From: Climacteris rufus
Lineage: Eukaryota; Chordata; Aves; Passeriformes; Climacteridae
Reading direction: 5' to 3'
Length of the DNA stretch: 64,000 nucleotides
Assembly (NCBI GenBank): GCA_013398175.1
Contig: VZRZ01001227.1
Location: 487,923-551,922, forward strand
Of this stretch, positions 40,903 through 53,000 are shown piece by piece. The stretch's first letter is position 1. Each line of letters starts with the position of its first letter. The position numbers were made by a program, and so were the translations under genes. Under the pieces are notes generated by a model that was not told where the DNA came from, made no database searches, and saw nothing but the letters and a program-made list of their open reading frames with translations.

Positions 40903-41036
40903 GGCGAGGCGCTGCACTGGTTGGCCTGCGCGCTGTACGTCGCCTGCCGCCGGAGCCGCGTGCCCACCGTGGGGAGCAGCCCGATGGAGGGGAACGGCGT
41001 CTCCCTGACCCGCATCCTCCGCTCCGCACGCCTCAG
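40903..41036 (+). CDS. RBL1: RBL1 exon 2
   Basis: GEALHWLACALYVACRRSRV and VSLTRILRSARL, start of the N-terminal cyclin-like fold. Acceptor cccgcag. The donor gtgagc at 41037 is the first of three identical donors spaced 22 bp apart and the only one that avoids an immediate stop. GC-rich codons. Confidence 0.95.
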
Positions 41037-44000
41037 GTGAGCGCCCCGCACGCCTCAGGTGAGCGCCCCGCACGCCTCAGGTGAGCGCCCCGCACGCCGG
41101 GCCCGTGAGGCGCTGCCCTCACCCGGCTGCCGCTCCCTCGCTCCCGGCGCTGCCAGCCGCTGCGGTGTGAGAGCGGTGAACCCGCTCTTATTGCGAATGG
41201 AAATGAGATGCAAATACGTAATTTTCAACGGCAAGCCTTTGGGAAACCGCCCGTGTGGGAGCAGCAGCCGTTCTGCCCACGCCCGTTGTTTCTTTCTGTA
41301 GTTAATTCGACCGTAAACACCTCGGCGCGTGCCGTCCCGGTGCGGCGTGTCTGACTCGGGATTCAGGCTAGATCCCCCCGGGGCGCTGGCAGCTGCTGGG
41401 TTTTCTGGGAACACAGCACCGCGGATCGCAGAACTCACCTTCTGTGTGGCCCGGAGCGGCTCCCGTGCCGCTGTGCCTCTGCCCTGGGAAGACAGAGTTT
41501 CTCATGGAATGTCTCTCATTCCATTCCGAGTCCTGCTCCCAGCTGAGGTGCCCGAGGGGCTGTCAGTTAATTACGCCCCCGACTAAGAGGTTTTTGAGCA
41601 GGTAACTTTGACAGGCATCGATTCTTGGCTTGTTTTGTTGCCTGTCCTACCCCTCCCTCACCATGCGTGCACTTTGCTTTCCACCCCTGCCCTGCCCTAC
41701 ACAGCCTCCACATCAAATTAGTGCCCCCTTGCCTTAAAGAGGGTCAAGGAGGAACCCCAGTGATACCCCAGTGATAAAAAGCTGATAATATATACAGTTT
41801 GGGAGCCTGTCAAAATAAAATGTAAACCTACATGGTAATCAAGTCAATCATTAAAGGAGTAGGTATGTTGTGTTTTGGCTTTTTAGGATTTTAGAACAGA
41901 AGTTAGTTAAAGCTCAAAGCAGACTTTTCTTTTTTCCTTTAAGTTTAATTCAGTTTTTTAGCAAAATGAAGAAGTGGATGGATATGTCGAACCTACCACA
42001 GGAATTCCGAGAGCGAGTCGAGAGGCTGGAGAGAAATTTTGAAGTGTCAACTGTGATTTTCAAAAAGTTTGAACCAATATTTTTTGCTATATTTCAAAAC
42101 TCATACGAAGAAACTTCCAAACCACAGCGAAGCAGGAAACAGAGGTATCTTTGAGATTTAATGTGATTTTTCCCTGGAAAGAGCTATACCCAGTGTTAGT
42201 TTATGAAAATTAATTTCCAGAGGGATGGGGCCTCTTTGATCCTGAAATGCAGCCAAGGCAGAGCCACCCCTGGCTCTGGTGAGTGCAGCTCAGGTCAGCT
42301 GGGCTTCCCATCCCGCTCCTGTAACCCAGGAACTGCCCACAGTGGGAATGTTGGTGCGTGCTGGGGAGAGGTACCATGGGGAGGGTTAACTCCAAGCTGC
42401 AGTGAGATCAACATTTTAAACGTGTAGCAGAAATGACTGAAGAAGCACAGGAGTATTTTGTGTTGGCACAGTGCTGGCAGGCAGTTGGGATGGTGCCGTG
42501 GTCCCTCTGCTCTGGGGGTGTCACATCCCCAGCGAGCTCCACACCACCGGCTGTTTGCTCCAGGTGAGCGGAGACACTGAATGGGAGGAAGTTACAACTG
42601 ATGTGCTCGTTTTTATGACAGATTTGGGAATGGGTGATGTAATTTTCCACACACACATAAAACTCTGCCTAATTTAAAGGAGCTTGTCTGTATTCCCTGT
42701 GGAGTGTGTGGCTGTGACAGCTTTGGTAGTAAGAGTGTAACCTTGGGGCTGAGGGAGCCGAGCTGCAAGGTGGTGTGCAGGGTTGAGCTGCTGTGCAAGG
42801 TGTTTTTGTCAGCCCCTGTGGGTTCCCTGCATGTGAGGGGGGTAATTGTTCTGGCACAGTGCTCCATCACAGCTCCCTGCCTACAGGTAGAGTGTAGTGG
42901 GAGGTGTTTTGTCAGGTGCTCTGTCCGTGTTCCTCTCTCAGAGCAGCATTGGTCGGTGCCACCTCAGCTTTGACTGCTCCGTGGGCTCAGTCATGTCTTC
43001 CATGGTCCTCCAGCTCCCTGGGTTTGGATAAATTCTGCTCCAAACAGGAGTCAGCAGCTGAGCTGCAATACATGCTGTAATTGTCTGTTCTGATGGGATG
43101 GCTGATGCTTTGGTGAAATATTTAGGAAAAACCATAACTGGAATATATCTAGTCCTTGTCATCTCACGACTTGTGGCTGCAGGAGGGTTCTGTGGGAGAT
43201 GTGACACCAGCAGAATAGTGAGGCAGGGTCAGAGGCCAGAGGCCACCTTTGGCTTGGCAGCTGGGTTGGGAGGTTGTGAATGGGCACTGTGGAGCCAGGG
43301 GGGAGCCTGTCAGCCAGTGCAAGCACTTAGCACTGTGCCTCAGTGTGGGAGTAAGACAGCGGCTCCAGCTGTTGTTTTACAGGGAAATTGAATGAAATTT
43401 ATGATGTAGAACGAGGTTTTGCTTCCTGGAACTGAAGAATAACTTCTCCCCCCGTTTTTCTTGTTGGCAGGCGGATGCCATGCAGTGTCAAAGATCTCTT
43501 CAACTTCTGCTGGACTCTCTTTGTGTACACTAAGGGTAGGCTGCTTGCTTTGTCTCATGGTTTGTATACATTTCCAGCTGTGAACTTCTGTTGTGTTGCT
43601 TGACGTAATGTGCTGTCTCTTAAAGGTAATTTCCGTATGATTGGAGATGATTTAGTAAATTCCTATCATTTACTTCTGTGCTGCTTGGACCTGATTTTTG
43701 CCAATGCCCTTCTTTGTCCAAACAGAAGAGATTTGCTAAATCCATCATTTAAAGGTATGGTGGGGACAGATTGTTTACAATCAAATGTGCTTTGTTCTCT
43801 TGGTTCATTTGAAATGAAGTTGAAGGTTGGTTGTCTTCCCCCCTCCTCCTGGTTCTCAGGCTTCCCAGCAGAATTGCACACTCTGGAGATCAGGGCCTGC
43901 AAGGATCCCCCCTGCATTATTGCCATGCTGTGTGAGCTGCACGACGGGCTCCTCGTAGAGGCCAAGGGCATCAAGGAGCACTACTTCAAACCATACATTG

Positions 44001-47000
44001 CAAAGCTGTTTGACAGGAAGGTACATTCACCAGGCTTATCAGCACAAGGTGCTGCTCCATGTGGTCTCGAGACCATTTCAGTCCTGTAGGTTCCACAGGG
44101 AAAAGTGTTTATGAGCAGAGGAACTCAGACTGGTTTTCTTTGTCTGTATTTTAGCAGGAGCAGAATTCCCTCCCACTTTTAATGTTGTGTGCTGGGAGGT
44201 CTCCTCTGTTTCAGCTTTTTGTGGTAGTGGAGAATCTTTGCTTTCCTTTCCTGGCAGTGTGAAACTGAATCATGAAGGGTGGTGTTTTCTTCAGGCAAAA
44301 AAATGTTATCTTCTTCTGAATTAATTGTATGGGATGTCTCTGATGAGAGTGTGGGTCCTGGTGCTTGTCTTGAAGTTGAGCAAAATGCTTTGGAAGGAAG
44401 AGGTTGAGGTTGCAGGTGTACAAATTGTCCTGTCTAGTTTTGATCCTGGAAGTGGTTTCCAGGCTCTGGGAAGTTTCTGTGTAGTTGTTTGTCAGGTCAC
44501 TCTGTACCCAGCAGTGAACAGATGTTCCATTGCAGGTCTAGATCTGAGCAGTGAGTTTATCTGGAGCTTGGATCCACTTGGGCTTTGTCCTCTGTCTTGG
44601 TAATGGCACTGTAGCTCTTTGGACTAGGCAAAAAAAAAAAGTCCAGTTATGCACCTAAATCTCATTTCCTTTTTGACTAAAACCATCGTGTCCTCATGCT
44701 TGGAACAGTTTGATTTTATTACCTAAGATATTTCTGCTTTTTATTCTTAGATCTTAAAAGGAGATTGTCTGTTGGATCTTTGCAACTTTACAGAAAATAG
44801 GTAAGTTGCAGCTTTTGTTCTTAATCCTGGGGCTTGGTTCATGTCTAAAACACAGGCCTTTGCATGCTAAATCCCAGTTTTCCTGTTCCTTTCTTTTACC
44901 ATATGTAATGGGTTTTGATTATTTGACCATCAAAGCTGCTCTCTGGCTGAAACACTCTGGATCCAAGGTGTGGCTGTTGTGAAGGGTTCAGGCTGCAGAG
45001 GTTCTTCCTTGGTGTCAGGTTTTTTGGTGCTTGCTTTGATTTTCTGGCAGCTTTGCAAAAAGGTTATTCTGTAACCTTTGAGTAATGTGATGCAAATCAA
45101 AACCTTGACTCTGAAGTTCATGGATGTGTTTCTATGCACATATTATGCCCAAGTAGGGAAATCTCTAAATTCATTTATCGATCTCTAATTGAGTGTATAA
45201 ATCTGTGGATGCAGCAGAAGGAAAAAGAAAGAAAAAGAAGCAACAATTGCAAAACCACAAAAAAGAAGTGAACAATTTCTGTGGGAGGCAGGTGTAGTTG
45301 TTTCAGGAACTTTCTGAATTCACTTCTGAAAGCTACTTTAAATGCAAAATGTGAACAGCAGCTGCTTTGTTCTGGATCCCTTGGAGGTTTTTTTGCCTTT
45401 TGGAAAAATACCTCAATTTGTTTTTGCTGGATGAGCTTGTAACTTGTTGGTTTGCTTTGGGAATTTTGAGCAAAGACTCAATTGTTTTAACAGTGCAGAT
45501 CCTTCAGTTTAGATATAAACCTGTGTTTCTGTGATCCACTGAACATTGAACTTCTCGTAGTATTTCTACTTAAAAACTAATGGCATTACTTCAGTAATAC
45601 TGTCATGTGGAATGATACAGTAGTCCCTGTTCTTTTGCAAATAGTCTGACTTCTAGAAGAAGCTTTTAAGTATCTCTGAGGGTTTTTTTGTCCGAACTTT
45701 CCATAGGCCTTTACTTTTTCCTAAAAGACATGGGGAAGCTGAACCTGTGATACAGTCAGGTTTCCTATGGAAAAATGCCATGAGTACATTGTTATGTTCC
45801 ATTAATAAATGTGCTGGAACTGCATTCCTGGCCCATGGAAAACCTGCAGGCAGGATTTATTGATACAAGCCATTTCTAATTTTCATCCAAAAGTTCCATT
45901 CTGCTTCCTAAGTATATGTTTAAATCTTTTCAGTCTTGGTGGAATTAAACATTCCTGTTTTCCAGTTGGGTTAGCTGGAATAAAGAAAATGAAGGATTTG
46001 TTTGGTCTCCCATGTCAGTGGTGATTTTAGAAATGGATCCCTGGCAGCAAACTCTTCACCTCCCTCTCCTCTGCACCATTAGGAAAATTCTGGGCCACGG
46101 AGTTGGAGGCAGCTCCCGTTGGTTGCTCTGTGTGTGCACAGATTTAACCTTGAGCAGTTGAGCACTTCCAGACTGATTTTTTTCATACCTGGAGCAGAAG
46201 CAAAGTTGTTTTTTTCCTCCTCTTACTGAGATCCAAATGCTGGTGGCAGAGTGATCCCTGCAGTGATCTGGAGAGGTTTTGGCTCTGAGGGCAGGCAGGG
46301 ATGAGCAGGGGCAGGCTGCTTGGAGAGGTTTTGGCTGTGAGGGCAGGCAGGGGTGAGCAGGGGCAGGCTGCTTGGAGAGGTTTGGGTCTGAGGGCAGGCA
46401 GGGATGAGCAGGGGCAGGCTGCTTGGAGAGGTTTGGCTCTGAGGGCAGGCAGGGATGACCAGGGGCAGGCTGCTTGGAGAGGTGGGAGCAGCACTGCTGC
46501 CCAGAGCAGGGAAATCTTTGGCCCTGTGTTGTTTGGGGTTGTATCTGCACTCCACGGGCACCTTCTTTGTTTCTTCAGCAGTTAAACCTTTGGTAGCAAA
46601 CCTGGGCTTCTCTTTCAGCAAAGCACTGAATAAAGAGTATGAAGAGTATGTTCTGACTGTGGGGGACTTCGATGAGAGAGTTTTCCTGGGAGCTGATGCT
46701 GAAGAAGAAATTGGAACTCGAAAATTCCCTGTAGATGTGCCAGGGGAGAAAATGGCAGCAAGAGCTCATGTGGAGTGTCATCTGCAGCAGCATTTTGAAA
46801 AGGTGATTCATTTAACATGGCGAGCTCACTTGAAGTTCTCCTGCAAGTTTTCCAGTCCTTGGACACTTTGAATCATTGAGGTGACTTGGAATTTCTTGAA
46901 CTTCTTCCTGAGAGGAAGATGGTGAACACAGGCTTCAGTGCTGTCTTGCTAAGGAGAAATGGTGGTATCTTTCCTGTGGAATTTTTTAAATAACTATTCC

Positions 47001-50000
47001 TTAAACAGGGTGAGAGCACTTTCATGTGTATAGTCTGGTTTTGGTCAAGAAAAAACAGTAAATAGTGAATGCCCAAATATTAATTATAAATATGAATTAT
47101 TATATTACAGTTTTGTTCAAGCTCCATTTATACCCCATAATCATACCACAAAACCTTGACACTGAATTAATTTATTTGTTTTCCCACCCTTTCCTTTCTT
47201 AGGAAAGGAAAAGTCAACTTTTCTACTCTTCTATGGAAAATAAGATTCATAGCATAAACCTCAACAAAGTCTGTCTTCATTACAAAAAGTAGCCTATAAA
47301 CAAAGTTAATGTTTCATTATGTTTAAAAATGTAAAATGTATTTAATGCAGTTGGCATGCAGGAAAACAGTTGCTTTTTAATCTTGGGTAAGGGGAAAAAT
47401 AGTATTGGCTTTGTGAAAGAACCATACGCTGTTTGATTTAAATGTCAATTAAAAATTAAGAATTCTTACTCTAAGATGCTAGTGCTGGTGTAAATGAATC
47501 ATCTGGCTTAGCTTTTTCTCCAGAATATAAGTGTATTTCATATTCAGGCACGTTAGAGACAGGAGTTTGGAATGGGTTTTGTTAATTCTGAGCTTCATTT
47601 TCTGTAGTATAATAGTATTATTATTTATGCATAATGGCTGCAGGCTTAACCTGTTCTCATTATTTGCCTTATATCTTCAGAATGTTGTCAATGCAGATAA
47701 TTAAACCCAAAAACTTTATTGTGTCACTTCCAGAGAGCAGGATACAAATAGGAAAGCACAGTGCTGCATCATCCTTTGGATGAAGGGAGGCTCATTTCCC
47801 AAGGAATGCTTTCCTGTGAACCTCTCCTGGGCAGCTCTGCCACCCACCCACTCCTTGTGGCACCAGCTAATGCAGGCAGGGACTGAGAATGGAAGCATGT
47901 GCTTCCTCTTCCTGCATTTTCAACATCCAAATGAGCTTAAAAATTAACAGGCTTTAAGGTTTTAGGTCTTGATTTCTTGAGTTCGTACTTCACTGCTTGA
48001 AGATTTGTTATATTTATGGAGTCCTGGGAAAACTGGCTCATTTTCAGTCAGTTCTGAGCTCACAGGTTTGATGAAGTGGTGTACTAGCGGTGTCATTTTA
48101 ATCTTCAAAGGAATTTTGCAGGAGATGTTCATTAGAAACGGTTCTGTTGGCTGATTTCTATTTATTCTTTTTCTCTGTCTGACAGAAGAGGTCATTTGCA
48201 CCTTCAACACCCCTGACTGGCAGAAGATACCTGCGAGAAAAGGAAGCTGTCATCACCCCTGTGGCTTCGGCCACCCAGAGCGTGAGCCGCTTGCAGACCA
48301 TGGTGGCTGGGCTGAAAAATGCACCCAGTGAACAACTTACAGCTATCTTTGAGTGAGTCTGCCCACTTCAGCTGCTCTCACACACACAGACTCACCTCTT
48401 GGCTTTTTTTTTAATTCAGGGCAGAATCTTTTGGTTTGTGTTTCTGTGCTATTTCTTGTTGAAAGATCTTCTGTTTTCAGGATGATCTCATCGGAGAAGG
48501 ATGGCTGAACACACACCCCCCTCCCCCATTTGACTTGTCACCACCACTGTGTTAATGGAGCTTCAGCTTTTGTTGATGTTAACTTATCTGTTTGTCTGCT
48601 TGAAAGCCAAATGCATTTTTGTTAGTTTGTTTACATTTTAAACAAGTCCGTCTCGATTAATAAGTGTGGTAACTATGTTGGCAGAGGTTTGGGAGGAGGG
48701 CAGAAATGTTGCAATGAACAAGCTGTAATCTTCACTCTGGAGTTGGGAAGACAAAACTAAAAGCAGCCTACAGGCTCCCCTTTTCTCCTTGACTCTGCTC
48801 CAGGGTGTGTCAGTGTAACCCCACAGCACAAGGAGGAGCCTCACCGTGGCCCTGCTCACTGTCAGTGCTGATCTCCAACAGCAGCAGCCGTGGTTTGCTC
48901 TCTGCTTCTCCTGGTGGCTGGTCCCTGAGCACACTGCTCTCCTCCCTCAGCTCATAAAAAGCAGGCTGCTTCAGGGTGTTTGCCTAACATCTCTGCAAGT
49001 TCAGGCCTTGCTGTATTATGGTGTAAGGTCTCCAGGTGTATTTTTATAAATCAGAATGGACATTTAGTTTTAGCACTTCATATTTGAAGTGCAAAAGTAA
49101 TGGTTTTTCAAATTAACCATCATAAATAGGTGAAAAATATAACTTATGGTTCTTATCTTTGGAGTTATGTATTTTGAAAGTTTTCCTAGAACTAAGTTCT
49201 TAAAAGTTTACAGCTGCTCAGCAGGATGCATTTGTTTTGCAATGTTTCTTTGGTTGTTTTTGTAAGGACTGGTATTTTTTATATTACACAGTTAAGACAT
49301 TAATGTGTCTCTAATGTGTAATCTCTAATGAAAAACGTGTTTGTTCCAAATAATAAACCAGTCTATGCAGTGAGAAGTAAATATTATAATGGGAACAAGA
49401 CTTGAGTAAACCCTTGACAGGAGCTGTGATGAGTACTTTACTTATCTGGGATACAAGTTCAGCAAGCACCAGGATATCTACTGTGTGATTGGAAGAAATG
49501 GAGGAACTGTAGTTTGGATTCTGTAATATCCTGTGCTTTTCAGTATTTTTTTATTCCAAATTAAAATTCCATGGAAAAAGCTTTGAATTTAATTAGAAGG
49601 CTTTGTTCAAAGAAACCTTAGTTGATTTCAGTTCTGGCTTTTCAGAGTAGGGTCTTAATTTGACACCTGCCACAAGCCACTGTCCTCTAAAACAGAAAAA
49701 AACAGTTGGAAAATCTGGTAGGATTCAGAAACAGATCCTCTGGCCCTTTTTTATGGTAGTGACAATGTGGAGTCCATCAGTTCTCTCAGTCTTGGTAGGA
49801 AATGTGAAGATGCTGCCTCTTCCCTCTGAGCTTTTCTGTGCTCCCTCTAACTGAGCCTGGCTTGTGTGGGCACCTTTGGTTGGTTGGTTGCCTGTTGTAG
49901 CATCCTTACCACTGCCTTGCTCCTGGCAGGTACATCTTTCTCCTCAGTGTGCTGCTGTAGTTCCTGCTTTGTCCTGCATTTGTTCCAAGATTACACATCC

Positions 50001-53000
50001 TCCCGAGCCCTGTCAGGCAAGGAAGAAAGGACATGGTACTTTTGTGTATTTTCTCTTTTCCTCTGTTTGTGTAATACAGGTTATTGCTGATGAGGAATGC
50101 TCAGTGTAGTTAGCTTCCCTTTTTATTTTGGTGGGTTTTTGTTGGTTTTTTTGTTATTTATTTTTTTAAACTGGCTATTCATTTACACAGACAAGGCTTT
50201 CTTTGCCTTTGGCTTCAGGTCCTGTGCCCGCAGCCCCATGGAAAGCATCGTGAGCAGAGTGAAGGAAATTGGTGAGACCTTCTGCTGCAGGTACACTCAG
50301 TCCACAGATGAGCAGCCAGGATCTCACATAGGTATGGAGTGAAAGGCATGGAGTGTTTCAAAATACTAAACCAGGGCAGACAGAGTGCATGCGCATACAC
50401 TGTTGTCTGTGTTTGATGCAGTGGAGCTGGTTTGATCCCAGAATATACCCAAACAGAAAACTGTTGCTGTCAAACAGTACACTGTAAAAAATAAAAATTT
50501 ATGGCAGAATAAACCCAAGGCTGCAGTTCAGACTGGGCTAACCAAGAGGTCATGGAGACACTGCTCTTAACCAGTTTAAACTTGAATTCTTGTTAGCTTT
50601 AAAATTGAAAGGAAACTGAATGCAAATAGGAAATTATTGCAACATTGCAAAATTGCATCACAAGAAATGTTATAATAAATAATCCTTTAAAATATTTATA
50701 GAATGTCATGCTGTGCTGGGGACTAGTGCATTTCTGAACATACTTTTTGGTTTGCAAAGCCTGTACATACACACATGGACTATTATCTTGGATAAGGACA
50801 GGTACTGGTCAGTTTAGTCTTAAGACTGTTTGTGCCAGTGGCATTGGGCTTCATCTCTGTTGGTTTTAAATTTCAGATTTTGCTGTAAACAGATTAAAAC
50901 TGGCAGAGATCTTGTACTATAAAATCTTGGAGACTATAGTGGTGCAAGAAACACGGAGACTGCATGGGAAGGATCTGACTGTAAGTAAAGAACCAGTGAA
51001 AGAGTACAACACTTTTTGAAACCATTTCCTGGAGTTTATCTTCAGGCAGTTTCAGAACAGAGCACTGTTAAGTACTCTGTATATTGTTAATATTAAAAAT
51101 TGGAAATACATGGGAGGTACCTGAATGTATTTTTTCCTACTATTTAAACCAGTGTAACTGTCGTAACTAAACATCTGAATTTGTGTTGCCTTCCAGAATC
51201 ACAGCTTTATGGACAGATAACTTTTATTCTCTTCTTTATCCAATGGACAGTATCAATGCTTCATGTTATACAGCACTGCATTTGCTCTGCTTTATGATGC
51301 ACAACAAGCAGGCTGGTTCATTTGTCCTTAGCATGCAAAATGTGATAGTTCTGGTGCTATTACTCTACCTCTGGTCTTCCAAACTTCCCTGGAAAAAAGA
51401 GGAGGTTGCAGATAGGAGAAGAGAGCAGTTTCTTTCCAGCAATGGGCTGTGTAGTGTGCCCCAGAATCCCAACTGCTGCTTCCCAAAGGCGAGGCCAGTG
51501 CATTTTGTGTGTCCCCAGGCTCTCCTGGAGCAGGATGTGTTCCACCGCTCGCTGCTGGCCTGCTGCTTGGAGATCGTGCTCTTCGCCTACAGCTCCCCTC
51601 GCACCTTCCCCTGGATCATCGAAGTCCTTGACCTCAGGCCATTCTACTTCTATAAGGTAAATAAGCACTGGCTTAGGACAGGCTCTGTGTTAAAAATGGC
51701 ACATTACTGGATTGAGAGTCTTGGAGGATGATGCTCCCCTCCTCCCTAGGGAATCAGGTGAGAAAAGGATTGATCTGATATTACTGTGCATTAGGCCGAT
51801 TCTAAATTCTGCTTGTCCTGAAATGTATTACTTGGAAGGTGTAATACCAAAGCTGAAGCTGACATATAAAGCAAAAACCATTTTGTAAATGGTACTGATC
51901 TGTAACATGCCAGGGATCAACTTTTACTAGACTAAAGCATTCAAGCATATATTTTGTTGATATCCATATTTAGTGACTGCAATATAGTTCTGAAAGAACA
52001 GATACAGTTCTGAAATGTTACCTTTGGCTGCTACTACTTAGCACGGTTTGCTAAGTTTGGAGGTTTTTCCACTATGTAACAGAACACAGAGTGTCTTTTC
52101 CAGGGTGTTCTCTGTTTTTGCTCTTTTTTTAACCACATTTCCCCTACGTCCAATATAACTTGGGTTTTGACTCTTTCAATCCTTTTACCCATATACATCT
52201 GGTTTTTGCTGGATGCCTAACAGCTTACTGTGGTTAGTCCTGAACAAATCAAGTAGTTCCATTTAGATGACAGCAACCAAAAAAATTGAAGCCTTTAGAA
52301 AATCTGGTTTATACTCTGTTCTCCCTTCCCTTACTCCTCAGCTGTAGGACATTACTGAAGCTGTAACAGATCTGTCAGCATTGCTGTGGCTGTTGGTAGC
52401 CTCCATCAGAACTGGTGCACATCCAACTTTGTTCAACAGATGTATATTTGATTTTAATTTCCTCAGCTATTCAGTGTATATTCTTGCAGCACTTACTTGG
52501 AAAAAAAATTGCCATCACAAAGGCCTCACACAAGAGAGACTCACTACATTTGTAACTTTCTCAGGGTGTGGTTTCTGTAGTAGGAATAACTAAACATATC
52601 AATAGGTCTTCCAGGGAAGTTTTATGGCATTTCCATCTCTGGAGCTTTAGAAAAACAGGCTGAATGCTCCCCTGGCAGGAATAACACACAGTGGGTCCTG
52701 CATTGGAGCTTGGGGGTGGAGTACAACACTGCAGGGGCTCGGTCAGCTCTGTTCAACCCCCACTTGTCCATGTTAAGCATTCTGACTGTTTCTTAAATGA
52801 AACTTCAAAGCAGTGGTTTTCAGCTCCTCATGTTCTGGGCTGCTTGTTTGAAGGGCAGGAAGACTGGAATGCTGGGGCTGTCATGTTCCCTGCTGGGCAG
52901 CTGTACCTGTTCACATCTCCCAGCTCAGCACTGCGTGTGCCCAGTGCTTTCATTCTGTGCATGGTTTGCAGTGGTGAGAGGGGACCCTATAAACCCCTGC

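Larger units (their letters stand above)
39290..41170. promoter_or_regulatory. RBL1: CpG island at the 5' end of RBL1 (interrupted by a gap)
   Basis: Very CpG-dense sequence on both sides of the 40001-40840 gap, running into RBL1 exon 2. A GC box GGGCGG is at 39654-39659. Vertebrate p107 promoters are CpG-rich and carry E2F sites, but no E2F consensus (TTTSSCGC type) was seen in the visible flanks. Any such site, with exon 1 and the start codon, would have to be in the gap. One ambiguous base is at 39776. Confidence 0.8.

Noticed and set aside
39165..41084. Very long ORFs spanning the N gap on both strands
   Set aside because: Their length comes from unread N bases and CpG-rich flanks, not from continuous coding sequence.
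46056..46621. Repetitive minus-strand ORFs with Cys/Pro/Leu-rich repeats
   Set aside because: They are translations of the 51-52 bp minisatellite; the repeats follow from the codon-length unit, not from a protein.
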